DNA from: Candidatus Eisenbacteria bacterium
GTDB taxonomy: Bacteria > Eisenbacteria > RBG-16-71-46 > CAIMUX01 > JAHJDP01
Assembly (NCBI GenBank): GCA_018831195.1
Contig: JAHJDP010000034.1
Span: 18,812-82,811, forward strand
DNA: 64,000 bases
Direction: 5' to 3'
In this document: positions 1 to 9,188 of the stretch, one piece after another
Layout of the letters: the number at the start of each line of letters is the position of its first letter
Position numbering within the stretch: position 1 is the stretch's first letter
Translations under genes and position numbers: made by a program
The notes under the pieces: generated by a model
Database searches by the model: none
What the model was told of the DNA's origin: nothing
Seen by the model: the letters and a program-made list of their open reading frames with translations, nothing else

Positions 1-1
1 C

Positions 2-1477
2 TACCACAACTACTTACGACGGATTCTCATTTCAGCGACCATACTCATCCTACTCGCCGGATGGGTGCCTTCGTCGATGGCCGCCGATCGATTGGGCGAC
101 CATGTCATCTTAAGTTGGAATGATCTGGGTATGCATTGCATGAACAAGGATCACCAGAATATCTCCATCCTGCCGCCGTACAATAACCTGTGGGCGCAGG
201 TCATCCAGAGGGGCGACGAGCTGACCCTGCCTTCCCTAGTGACGCAAGATGTCACGGTAGAGTACTCAATCCCCGGAAACACCTATTCAGTTGGGAAGAC
301 CGATTTTTGGGACTACGCGTACAAACTCTTTGGCGTGAATCTGCCGGATGATATCGGTCTGACCGGCAAGGGCCTGAATGATGTGATGGATCCGCATGGA
401 ACCCACTTTTCCGCCGAAGGGATCCCCCTCACTCCCTTCACCGACGCCGACCCCACGAATGAAGATCCCTATCAGCAGGCCCTCGTGATCGCCAGGGACT
501 TGCAGGGAGTTGAATTGGCCCGAAGTGAGCCGGTCATCCCCGTTTCCACTGAGGTGGGCTGCGTCAGCGCCAGCTGCCATAGCAGCGAAAGCAGCCTTCT
601 GAACATGCATGAGGAAGAGGGCGGGTTTAATCCGAACAATACGCCGATCCTCTGCGCCAGCTGCCACGCCGATCCGGCCTTGGGAACGCAGGGGATACCC
701 GATGCCGATTATTTCTCAAAGGCCATCCACAGCGCGCACAAGTTCATCGATGAGCTTTATTCCGGTATCGACGGTTGCTACAAATGCCACCCAGGTGAAG
801 AAACCGGATGTCTGCGCGGAACGATGGCGAATGATTACAACATGATCTGCCAGGATTGCCACGGGGATATGGACCACGTTCAGCAAACGATCAGCAACGG
901 CCGCACCCCCTGGGTCGACGAGCCCTCCTGCCGGGAATGTCATACGGCCACCTATGGTGAACCGGCCGGCCAGCTTTTCAGGAACAGCACCGGGCATGGC
1001 GGTGTGATGTGCTCCGCCTGCCATGGCAGCCCGCACGCGATTTATCCCAGCCGGGAGGCGCGGGATAACGCCAACAATATCACCTTGCAGGGGCATGCCG
1101 GCATACTCAGTGATTGCACCGTCTGTCATGGCCATGTCCCCGCCGGCCCGGGTCCTCACGGTCTCATCTCATCCGATGTCACCGCGTCCGAATTGACTGG
1201 ATCGGTGCGTTCCCTGCAGGTGCATCCCAGCCCGATGCGATTCTCCTGCACGATTGAATTTGCCGCGGACAACGCCGAGTCGGGACGTTTGCTCGTTTTC
1301 GATGCGCAGGGCCGGACGCTACGGATGCTCAGACCCGTCGCAAAGGGGAATGGAATATTCAATGCGACATGGGATGGGATCGGCCGCGCGGGGCGCAGGG
1401 TGTCACCCGGTGTCTATTTCATCCGTTGGGAAAATGGGACGCAAAGCGCCGCCGGAAAGGTGACGGTGACCGGATAG
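2..1477 (+). CDS. Multihaem c-type cytochrome with FlgD-like C-terminal domain (5' truncated by window edge)
   Basis: The frame is open from base 2, and the first visible residues form a hydrophobic signal-peptide core ending near AADR. The true start therefore lies left of the window; the GTG at 65 is internal. The mature part has six CXXCH haem motifs (CASCH, CYKCH, CQDCH, CRECH, CSACH, CTVCH) and a seventh candidate with wider spacing, CVSASCH. The last ~85 residues form an FlgD-like Ig domain (HPSPMRF, FDAQGRTLR, WDGIGRAGRRVSPGVYFIRW), a module used for surface sorting in FCB-type bacteria. An exported electron carrier is well supported. The partner and the reaction are unknown. It ends convergently with the beta-helix gene that follows. 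Confidence 0.85.
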   Translation, partial: YHNYLRRILISATILILLAGWVPSSMAADRLGDHVILSWNDLGMHCMNKDHQNISILPPYNNLWAQVIQRGDELTLPSLVTQDVTVEYSIPGNTYSVGKTDFWDYAYKLFGVNLPDDIGLTGKGLNDVMDPHGTHFSAEGIPLTPFTDADPTNEDPYQQALVIARDLQGVELARSEPVIPVSTEVGCVSASCHSSESSLLNMHEEEGGFNPNNTPILCASCHADPALGTQGIPDADYFSKAIHSAHKFIDELYSGIDGCYKCHPGEETGCLRGTMANDYNMICQDCHGDMDHVQQTISNGRTPWVDEPSCRECHTATYGEPAGQLFRNSTGHGGVMCSACHGSPHAIYPSREARDNANNITLQGHAGILSDCTVCHGHVPAGPGPHGLISSDVTASELTGSVRSLQVHPSPMRFSCTIEFAADNAESGRLLVFDAQGRTLRMLRPVAKGNGIFNATWDGIGRAGRRVSPGVYFIRWENGTQSAAGKVTVTG

Positions 1478-1572
1478 GTCTTACGGCAGCCGCGCATGTC
1501 GCAATCGCCGGATGGATCCCGGCCTTGGTTCGGTAAGAATGAATCGACTCGGGGAGCTGAAGCTCGGGACGG

Positions 1573-2718
1573 CTATCGCCCAAGCTTCAGCCTCCCCCAG
1601 CTTATCGACAGGGTGGGGGAGGGGATGGTGCAGCCCGCGCCCAAGGCCCCGATGAGCCGGCCGCAGGGGCTCGATTCCGGAAGACAAGGAGAGCTGCCCG
1701 CGAGTGTATAATTCCCCAAAGGCGTCGGCGCTTCATCGCACGGCTCCGGTTCGCAAAAGAGGGGATCTTCCACGACCTGAAGACTGTTCACAATAAGCTG
1801 ATGATTGGTTCCTTCGATCCCATCCCACCGCAGCGCGTTGCAGGTCAAGGAAAACCCGGACCATTTCAATTGAGCGTCTTGCCCGCCGACGGCGGCGCAA
1901 TTCCCTCTTAGGATCACCCGTTCCAACTCCACCGGAGTACTGGTCAAGAAGCAGTAGAATCCTCCACCCCGATAGGTGGCCTCATTCCCGGAAATAGTGC
2001 AGCCAAGAAAGACCGAGGCGTCATAGGTTGTATAGATGCCGCCGCCCGACTCGCCCCGGTTCCCTGTGATGATACAATTCTCGAATGTCGGCTCCGAGGA
2101 AGAGATAAATATGCCCCCGCCCCTGTAGAGCGCTTCATTCGACATGAAGGTACAATTCAAGAACGAAGGCGCCGATCCATTGATACAGTAAAGCCCGCCG
2201 CCGTGATCGGCGACATTGCCCGTGATAACGCAATCCCTGAAGGCAGGGGATGAGGCGGAGCATAAGATGCCGCCGCCGAAGATATCGGGGTAATCTCCCG
2301 ATGACTCTCCGCGGGCGATGGTAAATCCCTCGATGATCGTCGCTGCACCCACATCATTGGCGTAAAGAACGGTTCCCTCCCGCTCGCCATCCAAAACGGT
2401 GGCGGAGGGGCCGCCTTCACTCAGCAAGGTGATGCCGTTTTTCAAAATGTATTTCGCGGAGCCCAATTCGGTATCGTGATTCCTCTCCCGATAGGTCCCA
2501 GGTCCCACCAGAACGGTGTCCCCCCAAGCAGCGACCCCGATGGCGGATCCGATGGATGGATAATCTCCCGGAACGTGGTAGGTCTCGGCGATCGCTCCGG
2601 TGGACAGAAAGGCGGGAAGAAGCAAAGACGGAAGTGCGGATAGAAAGAAGGATGAAAATGCGCACGGAAATATCGCGACGGCGATAGGTCTCCGGGGGTT
2701 TTGTCTCACTCGCTTCAT
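1573..2718 (-). CDS. Secreted right-handed parallel beta-helix repeat protein
   Basis: 381 aa. An N-terminal basic and hydrophobic signal peptide runs to about residue 44. It is followed by the motif ETYHVPGDYPSIGSAI and a 'VGPGTYRE' strand, the usual opening of pectate-lyase-like and NosD-like beta-helix proteins. Repeated rungs rich in G-G-G-I-x-C-x-x-S, F-x-N-C-x-I-x-G-N and GGGIY follow (residues ~130-280). No catalytic site or sorting domain is visible. It is probably an extracytoplasmic carbohydrate-binding or structural protein. An inverted repeat of CCTCCCCCA/TGGGGGAGG lies in its last codons and may act in 3' end formation. Confidence 0.7.
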   Translation of the reverse strand: MKRVRQNPRRPIAVAIFPCAFSSFFLSALPSLLLPAFLSTGAIAETYHVPGDYPSIGSAIGVAAWGDTVLVGPGTYRERNHDTELGSAKYILKNGITLLSEGGPSATVLDGEREGTVLYANDVGAATIIEGFTIARGESSGDYPDIFGGGILCSASSPAFRDCVITGNVADHGGGLYCINGSAPSFLNCTFMSNEALYRGGGIFISSSEPTFENCIITGNRGESGGGIYTTYDASVFLGCTISGNEATYRGGGFYCFLTSTPVELERVILRGNCAAVGGQDAQLKWSGFSLTCNALRWDGIEGTNHQLIVNSLQVVEDPLFCEPEPCDEAPTPLGNYTLAGSSPCLPESSPCGRLIGALGAGCTIPSPTLSISWGRLKLGR

Positions 2719-2835
2719 CGTAAACCACCCCAGTGCAAGAAAGGCTCTGCCAAGTTTCCTGCTTTTAAGTGTAAGGGGTCAGATCCGCCGGGAACAGAGC
2801 AGGCTGACCATTAGGTCAAGTTCAGCAGCCCGTAG

Positions 2836-3975
2836 CTATGGGAGTTTCGGTAGGGAGTTCATCGCCTCCAGGAGGGCGGTGGCAAATCCGTCGCGATCAT
2901 CATTCTCAACGAGTCCGGTCAACCGCCTCAGCGTCTTCGAAAGTGCCTCGTAAACCTCTCCCCGGAAAGGGTTTAAACGCTGGATGGCGAAATAAAGGTG
3001 GGGATCTTCTTCGAGAACCGATCGCGCCGTGGCCACCTGGCGGATGAAGGTTGTGGAGGCGGCCCGCCCCAGCTCTTGGGGGTCGAGGCCCGATTGGGTG
3101 AGGGCTGAAGCAAAAAGCATCCCGGTCAGGTGAGCCATCCCGAGCAGCCATCCCATCAGCTGATCGTGGCGATCGAAGGGCAGGCTCACCAGATCGAGAT
3201 AGGGATGGGCGAGAAGCTCCTGGATCATCCGTCTCTCTAACGCCTCGTTTTCCCCGACGGCATGAACCATTGTGAGGGGCTCATAGGGATTTTTTGAGGG
3301 GCCGAACATCGGATGCAGCGAGATGGTCATCGTTCCCGCCTTGCGAAGGGCGTCGAGATCTTTTTTAAGATGGGATTTAATCGAGGTGATTTCAAAAATA
3401 GGAGGACCGGGGGGGGCGCCTATCATTTCCTGCAGCACCGATGCCGTCGATTCCAAAGGAACCGAGACAAAGAGCGCATCAAAATCCGCGACCTGCTCTA
3501 CATCTTGCAAGTTTCCATATCGGCCTTTGACCTTCGGCAGAGAACGCCACGCCGGATCAACACCCGTTGTTGTATGACCGATCCCCTCGAGAAAATGCCG
3601 CAGCCAGACACCCATCCCGCCGGCCGCCCCGAGAATCAAAATTTGCGCGCCGCCTTTGGCTCTTCGCTTAACGCCGACCCGGTGCTGCCGCTCAACCGAA
3701 GCATTGATAATGGCGGTGAAGATCGATTCCATCACCTCAATCGAGATACCGCAATGTTCCGCTGCTTGCCGCGCCCGGCTGAGGACCCGCTGCTCGACCT
3801 TGTGAACGACGACGGGTTGATTCATCTCCGCTTTGAGATTGCCGACTTCGGCGGCTAGATTGAAGCGCCGTTCAAGAAGCTCAAGCAAAGCCCCGTCGAG
3901 ATCGGCGATCTCTTCCCGGAGGCGCCCCAGCGCCTTCTCGGGTGAGGGGCTGCTGTTCTGTTGGTCTTCACTCAT
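2836..3975 (-). CDS. tyrA: Chorismate mutase / prephenate dehydrogenase (T-protein type)
   Basis: Bifunctional tyrosine-biosynthesis enzyme, about 379 aa. Residues 10-100 form an AroQ-type chorismate mutase helix bundle (LREEIADLDGALLELLERRF, then a KVEQRVLSRA region). Residues ~110-379 form an NAD(P)-binding prephenate dehydrogenase (ILILGAAGGMGVWL fingerprint, SIKSHL, SLHPMFGPS). The ATG at 3975 is preferred over an upstream ATG at 4110. It follows a GGGAG Shine-Dalgarno, and the longer form would add a basic, proline-rich, low-complexity tail overlapping proC. It converts chorismate to prephenate and then to 4-hydroxyphenylpyruvate in the cytoplasm. It lies 82 bases downstream of proC on the same strand and may be co-transcribed. 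Confidence 0.88.
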   Translation of the reverse strand: MSEDQQNSSPSPEKALGRLREEIADLDGALLELLERRFNLAAEVGNLKAEMNQPVVVHKVEQRVLSRARQAAEHCGISIEVMESIFTAIINASVERQHRVGVKRRAKGGAQILILGAAGGMGVWLRHFLEGIGHTTTGVDPAWRSLPKVKGRYGNLQDVEQVADFDALFVSVPLESTASVLQEMIGAPPGPPIFEITSIKSHLKKDLDALRKAGTMTISLHPMFGPSKNPYEPLTMVHAVGENEALERRMIQELLAHPYLDLVSLPFDRHDQLMGWLLGMAHLTGMLFASALTQSGLDPQELGRAASTTFIRQVATARSVLEEDPHLYFAIQRLNPFRGEVYEALSKTLRRLTGLVENDDRDGFATALLEAMNSLPKLP

Positions 3976-4057
3976 CTCAAACTCATCTCCCGGTGGCGGA
4001 TTCCGGTTCTTATCATTTCTCCGGTTGATCCCGCTTCTCGAAGCCGGACGCCTGCCT

Positions 4058-4879
4058 TCACTTTGCGGGGCGGCTGTAGAGCTGCGCCGCCTTCTCCGCG
4101 GAAAGGACAATACCGCGGATCATCGATGAGCTGAAACCTTCATGTTCCATCTTGTTCAACCCTGAAATTGTACAACCCCGTGGTGTTGTGACCTTGTCGA
4201 TCTCCTGTTCGGGGTGTTTCTCGTGGCTCAACAGCAATGAGGCCGCCCCCTTCGCCGTCTGCGAGGCGATGAGCAGGGAATCATCGGGATGAAAACCAAT
4301 CTCGATGCCGCCTTGGGAAGCGGCGCGGATCGCCCTCAAGAAGAAAGCAATACCGCAGGCGCAAAGCGCCGTCGCCGGGACGATCTGGTCTTCTGCCATG
4401 ACAAGGGTTTTCCCAAGGGGATCAAAGATCTGCTTGGCGATTTCGATGGCGTGCTCGGAGCCGGGCAGGGCGGCCAGCGCCGTCATCGATTCCTGTATCG
4501 CGATGGCGGTATTCGGCATCGCCCGGACCACGGGGAGTTCCTTGCCGATGAGGGAGATGATCTCCACGATGCTGACACCCGAGACGATGGAGATGATGAC
4601 ATGCCGGGATGGATCGAGGGCCGGTGAGATCTCGTGAATCAGACCATCGAGATTCAGAGGGTCGACGGTGAGGAAGATGAGGGCGGCGCTTGTTACGGCT
4701 TCAACATTATCTCCCGTGACGTGAAATCCGCGATCAGCCAAAGCCTGCAACCGATCGAGTTTCCTGCGCGTGATGGTGATCTGCTCCGGTCGATACTGTC
4801 CCGATCCGACCAGACCCCTCGCGATCGCCGTCCCGATACTCCCGCCGCCCAGCACCGCAATCCTTTTAACGGTATTCAT
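4058..4879 (-). CDS. proC: Pyrroline-5-carboxylate reductase
   Basis: 273 aa, the normal family length. It carries an N-terminal Rossmann fingerprint (IAVLGGGSIGTAIARGL) and the P5CR family signature near residue 225 (DKVTTPRGCTISGL). The conserved VRAMPNTA segment is present in the middle. It reduces 1-pyrroline-5-carboxylate to proline with NAD(P)H in the cytoplasm. It is followed on the same strand by tyrA, so the pair makes an amino-acid biosynthesis unit. The 'GCTI' codons contain one of the TTGTACAA octamers reported separately. Confidence 0.9.
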   Translation of the reverse strand: MNTVKRIAVLGGGSIGTAIARGLVGSGQYRPEQITITRRKLDRLQALADRGFHVTGDNVEAVTSAALIFLTVDPLNLDGLIHEISPALDPSRHVIISIVSGVSIVEIISLIGKELPVVRAMPNTAIAIQESMTALAALPGSEHAIEIAKQIFDPLGKTLVMAEDQIVPATALCACGIAFFLRAIRAASQGGIEIGFHPDDSLLIASQTAKGAASLLLSHEKHPEQEIDKVTTPRGCTISGLNKMEHEGFSSSMIRGIVLSAEKAAQLYSRPAK

Positions 4880-5197
4880 GCATCGTCTCCATTCATCAAT
4901 TCCATTCTCCAGCTCCAGCCGGCGACTTCATCAATTATCGCTGGCCTCCCTCCATCGTCTCCGTCCTCTCAACTAAGGATTGATCGGCGGACCGACTTGT
5001 TTTCGTAACTCTTGAGGCGAGCCGAAGCGGAGGATACGGTCAAGGGTCGATCTCGTATCTTGTATTATAGAAACAAGTTATAGAGTCCAGCCGGCGAGAC
5101 TTTTTCTGGAGGTGATCGGATGGCCCTCGCCCGGTTCAGGATCCCGAAGCGGATGAGTCATCATTGAATCCTATATCCGGACGCATCGATTCTTTGC
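4880..5197. other. Intergenic region between proC and the C25 peptidase gene
   Basis: No credible coding frame is visible. The region should carry the proC promoter on the minus strand. It holds one copy of a 27-base direct repeat (5082-5108) and the leader upstream of the C25 peptidase gene. Confidence 0.5.
5082..5108 (+). repeat. 27-base direct repeat, copy 1
   Basis: An exact 27-base match to 7737-7763, starting AGAGTCCAGCCGG and ending in TTTTTCTG. The two copies flank the C25 peptidase gene in the same orientation, 2,655 bases apart. Confidence 0.8.
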
Positions 5198-5206
5198 TGG
5201 TATAAT
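5198..5206 (+). promoter_or_regulatory. Extended -10 promoter of the C25 peptidase gene
   Basis: TGGTATAAT is a perfect TGn-TATAAT extended -10 element 46 bases upstream of the GGAGGG ribosome-binding site. No good -35 box lies at the usual spacing, as is common for extended -10 promoters. Confidence 0.5.
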
Positions 5207-5251
5207 AACAGCGAGGAATTACGGGGGTTTTCAGGGTACTGGAGGGTTAAT

Positions 5252-7618
5252 ATGCCTCGCATTCTGCGCAAAAGGGGACTGACCTTCCCAAATCGGTATT
5301 TCAGAGACTCACTCTCCACGAGAAAGAGGCCGGTCCCGGATATGAGAAAAACATTCATCATTGGCCTCTTCATCATTCTCTGCCTTTGCTCCCCGGCTCT
5401 CGGATCTTATACAATCAACCTCGTTTCTGATACGCCATCTGAAGTCGTTCTGACCTTCTCCCTTGACGCGTATGACATCCACAGGGTAGAGACCGGGAGG
5501 GGCTCATTTCAGGTGATTGATTTGAAGGATGCCGCTTATCCACATGAAATCGGAATTCCTGATCTTCCCTATGTGACTCGAGACATCATCATTCCTGATC
5601 CCGCCGGCATCTCCTTGGACATTGTTCATGTTCAAGTTATCGAGAAACCGGGCGGCATCATCCTTCCTTCCGCCGGGCCGGTTCCGCGGACGGAAGATCA
5701 GATACTAAATCCCCCGGCGCCCGGGATAACGTACCAACGTGATGAGGAGAGTCCCGGCCGGTTTGCCCAACTCGGTGATCCCTATGTATTGCGGGATTTT
5801 CATGGGATTACCGTCATCTTCCGCCCTTTTCTCTATAATCCTGTTCAACAAACGTTAAGGATTGCCTCTGTCATCACGGTGAGGATCCGTATGGATGAAA
5901 AACTCCAGGGGATCACCCCAAACACCTGCCACCGAACCATACCGGGAGCCTTCGAGGGGGTTTATCAGACTCATTTCCTGAACTATGAAAATTATAGGAG
6001 CCGGTATCCGACTATCTCTGAAGAAGGACGGATGATTGTTATTACGACCGCGGCGATGGATCAGGAGGTTTTTCCCTTTATTGAGTGGAAGAATCGCAAG
6101 GGAATCCCGACCGCGCTTTATCTTTATCCGAACGACACCGGGAACACCCCGGCTCAGATAAAGACGTTTATTAAAAATCTCTATGATTCGGCTGAAAGCC
6201 TCTGTTACATCCTCATCGTGGGGGATGCCGAGGATGTCCCGCCCGCCATCGGTACCTCAGGATGGGCCAACGGGGCCGCCGCCGATCCCGTTTATACATT
6301 ACTGGCGGGGGATGACCAGTATCCCGATGCTTTCATCGGCCGATTCTCCGTGGAGGATGCGGCTCAGGCCGGAACAGTCATTTATAAGAACCTTCAATAT
6401 GAGATGGCGCCCGATCCTGCGGCCGATTGGTATCATAAGGCGGCCGGTATCGCCAGCAACGTGGCCTTTGATCCTTATCCCGAGGATTGGATTCTCATGG
6501 AAGGTCTCCGTGTGCTGATGCAGGCTTACAATTATTCTGAATTTACAACGATCTATGATCCGGGTGCGGCGGCCTACCAGGTCACCACGGCGATTAATGA
6601 CGGCAGGGGATGGGTGAATTATCTGGGTCATGGCGGTCCCACCGGCTGGAATACCTCGGCTTTTTCGAACACGCATGCCGCGCAACTCCAAAACGATGCC
6701 ATGACCCCGGTCATCATTTCCGTCGCTTGCAGCAATGGAGACTTCGAGGGGCAGACCTGCTTTGCTGAAGCGTGGCAGAGGGTGGGAACACCTGAAGCGG
6801 CGAGGGGATCGATCGTTTTCATGGGATCCTCCGTCGGACAGACGACGGCGGCTTGGGTGGGGCAGGAAGAGATCATTCATCGCTTGGTCGAGGATGTCCA
6901 CCATACCATCGGAGGACTCACCTTTAACGGCGAGATGAAGGCGATCAGCGACCACCCCGGATTGGGTAATGGGACCGGATCGGAATGTGTTCAATCGTGG
7001 CATCTCTTCGGCGATCCCTCCCTCTTTTTCTACACCGATACGCCTGGAGCGATGACCGTCGCGCATGATGAAGCGATTCCGATCGGGGCGACGGGGGCGG
7101 AAGTTCTCGTGGAAGATGCCGAGGGGCCTATTGAAGGGGCTTTGGTGGCCTTCTATGGGGATGGGATTCTTTACGGCTCCGCCTATACCGATCTGACCGG
7201 CTTGGCCTATGTTGAGTTTGCCGAGGCGCCCAATAGCGCTGGTTTTCTGGAGGTCAATGCCACCGCCTTTAACAAGATCCCATCCTTTGGGTCGATTGAG
7301 GTCAGAGCATCGGATTCAATACCAACCCATTCCTCTCAGGTCATACAAAGGTTCGAGGTGCGTCCGAATCCGTTCCAGGATCAGATAACTCTCCGCTACG
7401 GATTAGCTGCGGAAGGAGATTTTCATATTGGTGTCTATGATATTTCAGGGCGCTTGATCCGAACCTTGTATCATCGTAACCAGACACAAGGTTCCCATGC
7501 GCTGAAATGGGATGGTTTGGATGAATTGGGAAATTCAATCCCGGCAGGGATTTACTTTATCAAAGCGAGTCATTCGGAGGGCGGAGCAGCAAAGATCAAG
7601 TGTCTGTATATCGAGTGA
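5252..7618 (+). CDS. Gingipain-type C25 cysteine peptidase with C-terminal sorting domain
   Basis: 788 aa secreted protease. The order is signal peptide, a C25 propeptide-like domain (residues ~50-200), a catalytic domain with the His in YLGHGGP and the Cys in ISVACSNGDFE (residues ~250-600), an Ig-like segment, and an FlgD-like C-terminal domain (VRPNPFQ, YDISGRLIRTL, WDGLDELGNSIPAGIYFIK). The ATG at 5252 has an excellent GGAGGG at 5-base spacing, which would give the signal peptide a 30-residue N-terminal extension. The ATG at 5342 begins a conventional signal peptide (MRKTFIIGLFI) but has a weaker site. C25 family assignment is firm; substrates are unknown. Confidence 0.88.
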   Translation: MPRILRKRGLTFPNRYFRDSLSTRKRPVPDMRKTFIIGLFIILCLCSPALGSYTINLVSDTPSEVVLTFSLDAYDIHRVETGRGSFQVIDLKDAAYPHEIGIPDLPYVTRDIIIPDPAGISLDIVHVQVIEKPGGIILPSAGPVPRTEDQILNPPAPGITYQRDEESPGRFAQLGDPYVLRDFHGITVIFRPFLYNPVQQTLRIASVITVRIRMDEKLQGITPNTCHRTIPGAFEGVYQTHFLNYENYRSRYPTISEEGRMIVITTAAMDQEVFPFIEWKNRKGIPTALYLYPNDTGNTPAQIKTFIKNLYDSAESLCYILIVGDAEDVPPAIGTSGWANGAAADPVYTLLAGDDQYPDAFIGRFSVEDAAQAGTVIYKNLQYEMAPDPAADWYHKAAGIASNVAFDPYPEDWILMEGLRVLMQAYNYSEFTTIYDPGAAAYQVTTAINDGRGWVNYLGHGGPTGWNTSAFSNTHAAQLQNDAMTPVIISVACSNGDFEGQTCFAEAWQRVGTPEAARGSIVFMGSSVGQTTAAWVGQEEIIHRLVEDVHHTIGGLTFNGEMKAISDHPGLGNGTGSECVQSWHLFGDPSLFFYTDTPGAMTVAHDEAIPIGATGAEVLVEDAEGPIEGALVAFYGDGILYGSAYTDLTGLAYVEFAEAPNSAGFLEVNATAFNKIPSFGSIEVRASDSIPTHSSQVIQRFEVRPNPFQDQITLRYGLAAEGDFHIGVYDISGRLIRTLYHRNQTQGSHALKWDGLDELGNSIPAGIYFIKASHSEGGAAKIKCLYIE

Positions 7619-7736
7619 TCATTTTGTCCAGCTCCGCTATTTTCAGTCAGCTGGTTCTTACAACCTCCGACTCAAAACAAGAAGGTGGGATCTGCCGCGG
7701 GCCGATCCTATAACTCCTTGTATGGCAGTATATTGC

Positions 7737-7763
7737 AGAGTCCAGCCGGCGAGACTTTTTCTG
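7737..7763 (+). repeat. 27-base direct repeat, copy 2
   Basis: Identical to 5082-5108. It lies in the 185-base convergent gap between the C25 peptidase gene and apbE, and both copies have a TTGTAT-like stretch just upstream. Confidence 0.8.
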
Positions 7764-7803
7764 AGCGGGGCCAGGTGATTCCTCCCGCCGGCGATCCCGG
7801 CCC

Positions 7804-8868
7804 TTAGGGTGACAGGCGTGGTAGCTCATGCGTCACGATCAGCCGATTTTTCATCCCCGATGTCGTATGAACTTCATTCGATGCGTCAATCAGAACAGCT
7901 TCTACATCCGGAAGTGTCTCGGCCAGAGCCAGCGCCGGATCGACACCCATCACCATGAAGGCCGTCGAGAGGGCATCGGCGAGGGTGGCGTCGGAGCTGA
8001 TGACGGTGGCGCTGCGGAGTCCGCGGGCCGGCCGGCCGGTTCGTGGATCCAGGATATGGTGATAGCGAATCCCATCCAAAATGAAGAAACGTTCGTAATC
8101 GCCGCTCGTCGATACTGAGGCGTCGCTGACTTCCATGGTAGCAAAATAATCGTCGATCTCTCCGCGCGGATTCCGGATCCCGACCCGCCACTTCCGGTCG
8201 CCCCGCATCCCGGAGGCATAGACCTGCCCGCCGGCTGAGAGAAGAAATGAGGTGACGCCCTTTTCCTTTAACAAAGCCGTCGCTCGATCGAGAGCATAAC
8301 CCTTGGCGATGCCGCCCAGGCCGATCTTCATCCCCTCTGCGGGGAGACGGATTGTTCCCGCCGCGTCATCAACCTGGAGCTGTTTGTAATCGACCAGGGC
8401 GGTGCGGGCGCGGATAGCCTCCACATCGGGTACGAAGGGATGCTCCGCCTTGAAATCCCAAAGCCCCCACAGAGCGGCCCAGGTTATATCAAAGGCGCCG
8501 CCGGTGAGATCGCCCAATGCCAATCCCCTTTGGATCACGGCCAGTAGATCCTCAGGGATGGGGACGGGATCACCGCCGGCGTGCTGATTGACGACGGCAA
8601 GGGGAGATCCCTCGCGCCACTCACTCATCCGCAATTCGATATCGTTGAAAAGGGTAAAGACGGCCTGAGCCTGTGCCGCCGCCGCTTCGTTTTCCGGAAC
8701 CATCACCTCGATGGTGGTTCCCATCATCGGTTCGGCGAAGATCTGATAGGGGGGGGCTTCAGATGTGTCGGTCCTCTCCGAGGTGCAGGAGAGGAGGAGG
8801 GTCGGCAGAGCGAGAATGATAAGAGCGATACGAGCTAATAGATGGGAATTCATAAGATCTTTCGACAC
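7804..8868 (-). CDS. apbE: FAD:protein FMN transferase, lipoprotein
   Basis: 354 aa. The signal peptide ends in a lipobox (LLLSC), so it is a lipid-anchored periplasmic enzyme. The family segments PMMGTTIEV, GGIAKGYALDRA, LLSAGGQVYASG and the C-terminal ADALSTAFMVMG metal/FAD region are all present. ApbE attaches FMN by phosphoester bond to Thr in RnfG and RnfD. Both targets are encoded upstream on the same strand and keep their flavinylation motifs. A GTG start at 8868 follows GGAGG by 6 bases. It is the last gene of the Rnf locus. Confidence 0.93.
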   Translation of the reverse strand: MSKDLMNSHLLARIALIILALPTLLLSCTSERTDTSEAPPYQIFAEPMMGTTIEVMVPENEAAAAQAQAVFTLFNDIELRMSEWREGSPLAVVNQHAGGDPVPIPEDLLAVIQRGLALGDLTGGAFDITWAALWGLWDFKAEHPFVPDVEAIRARTALVDYKQLQVDDAAGTIRLPAEGMKIGLGGIAKGYALDRATALLKEKGVTSFLLSAGGQVYASGMRGDRKWRVGIRNPRGEIDDYFATMEVSDASVSTSGDYERFFILDGIRYHHILDPRTGRPARGLRSATVISSDATLADALSTAFMVMGVDPALALAETLPDVEAVLIDASNEVHTTSGMKNRLIVTHELPRLSP

Positions 8869-8963
8869 ATCCGGCCTCCGAGGGCCCTTTGATCGTAAAG
8901 GAAATGCTCAGCGGTTCTGATCCATAGGGCGTCGTCTGACGGCTCCAATGCACAGGGATTCGC

Positions 8964-9149
8964 TTAGCGGTTCTGATCCATCCGGCATGTCTTGCCGTCA
9001 TCATCCACCGTGCAGTCCTCGCCGCAGCACCCGCAATTCCGCTCGATCGTGGGCGCTTCCGGATCATGGCGTGAAATGAAGCGTTGTACAATGATCCATC
9101 CAGAACAGAGGACGGCGAGACCGATGATGGCGAGAATATGAACCGGCAT
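8964..9149 (-). CDS. Small Cys-rich membrane protein, NqrM-like candidate
   Basis: 61 aa from the ATG at 9149, which has AAGGG 5 bases upstream; an upstream GTG would add eight residues. One N-terminal membrane helix (MPVHILAIIGLAVLCSGWII) is followed by a short tail with clustered cysteines: NCGCCGEDC, then KTC. Size, topology, cysteine cluster and position beside apbE match NqrM (DUF539), which helps insert the iron centre between NqrD and NqrE. Those subunits are homologues of RnfA and RnfE. Here it lies between rnfA and apbE. The homology is inferred from these features and not from alignment. It could also resemble FeoB-associated Cys-rich proteins. Confidence 0.6.
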   Translation of the reverse strand: MPVHILAIIGLAVLCSGWIIVQRFISRHDPEAPTIERNCGCCGEDCTVDDDGKTCRMDQNR

Positions 9150-9188
9150 ATCACCCTTCATTAGGACCGGCACCTCGCCGGACTCCTC

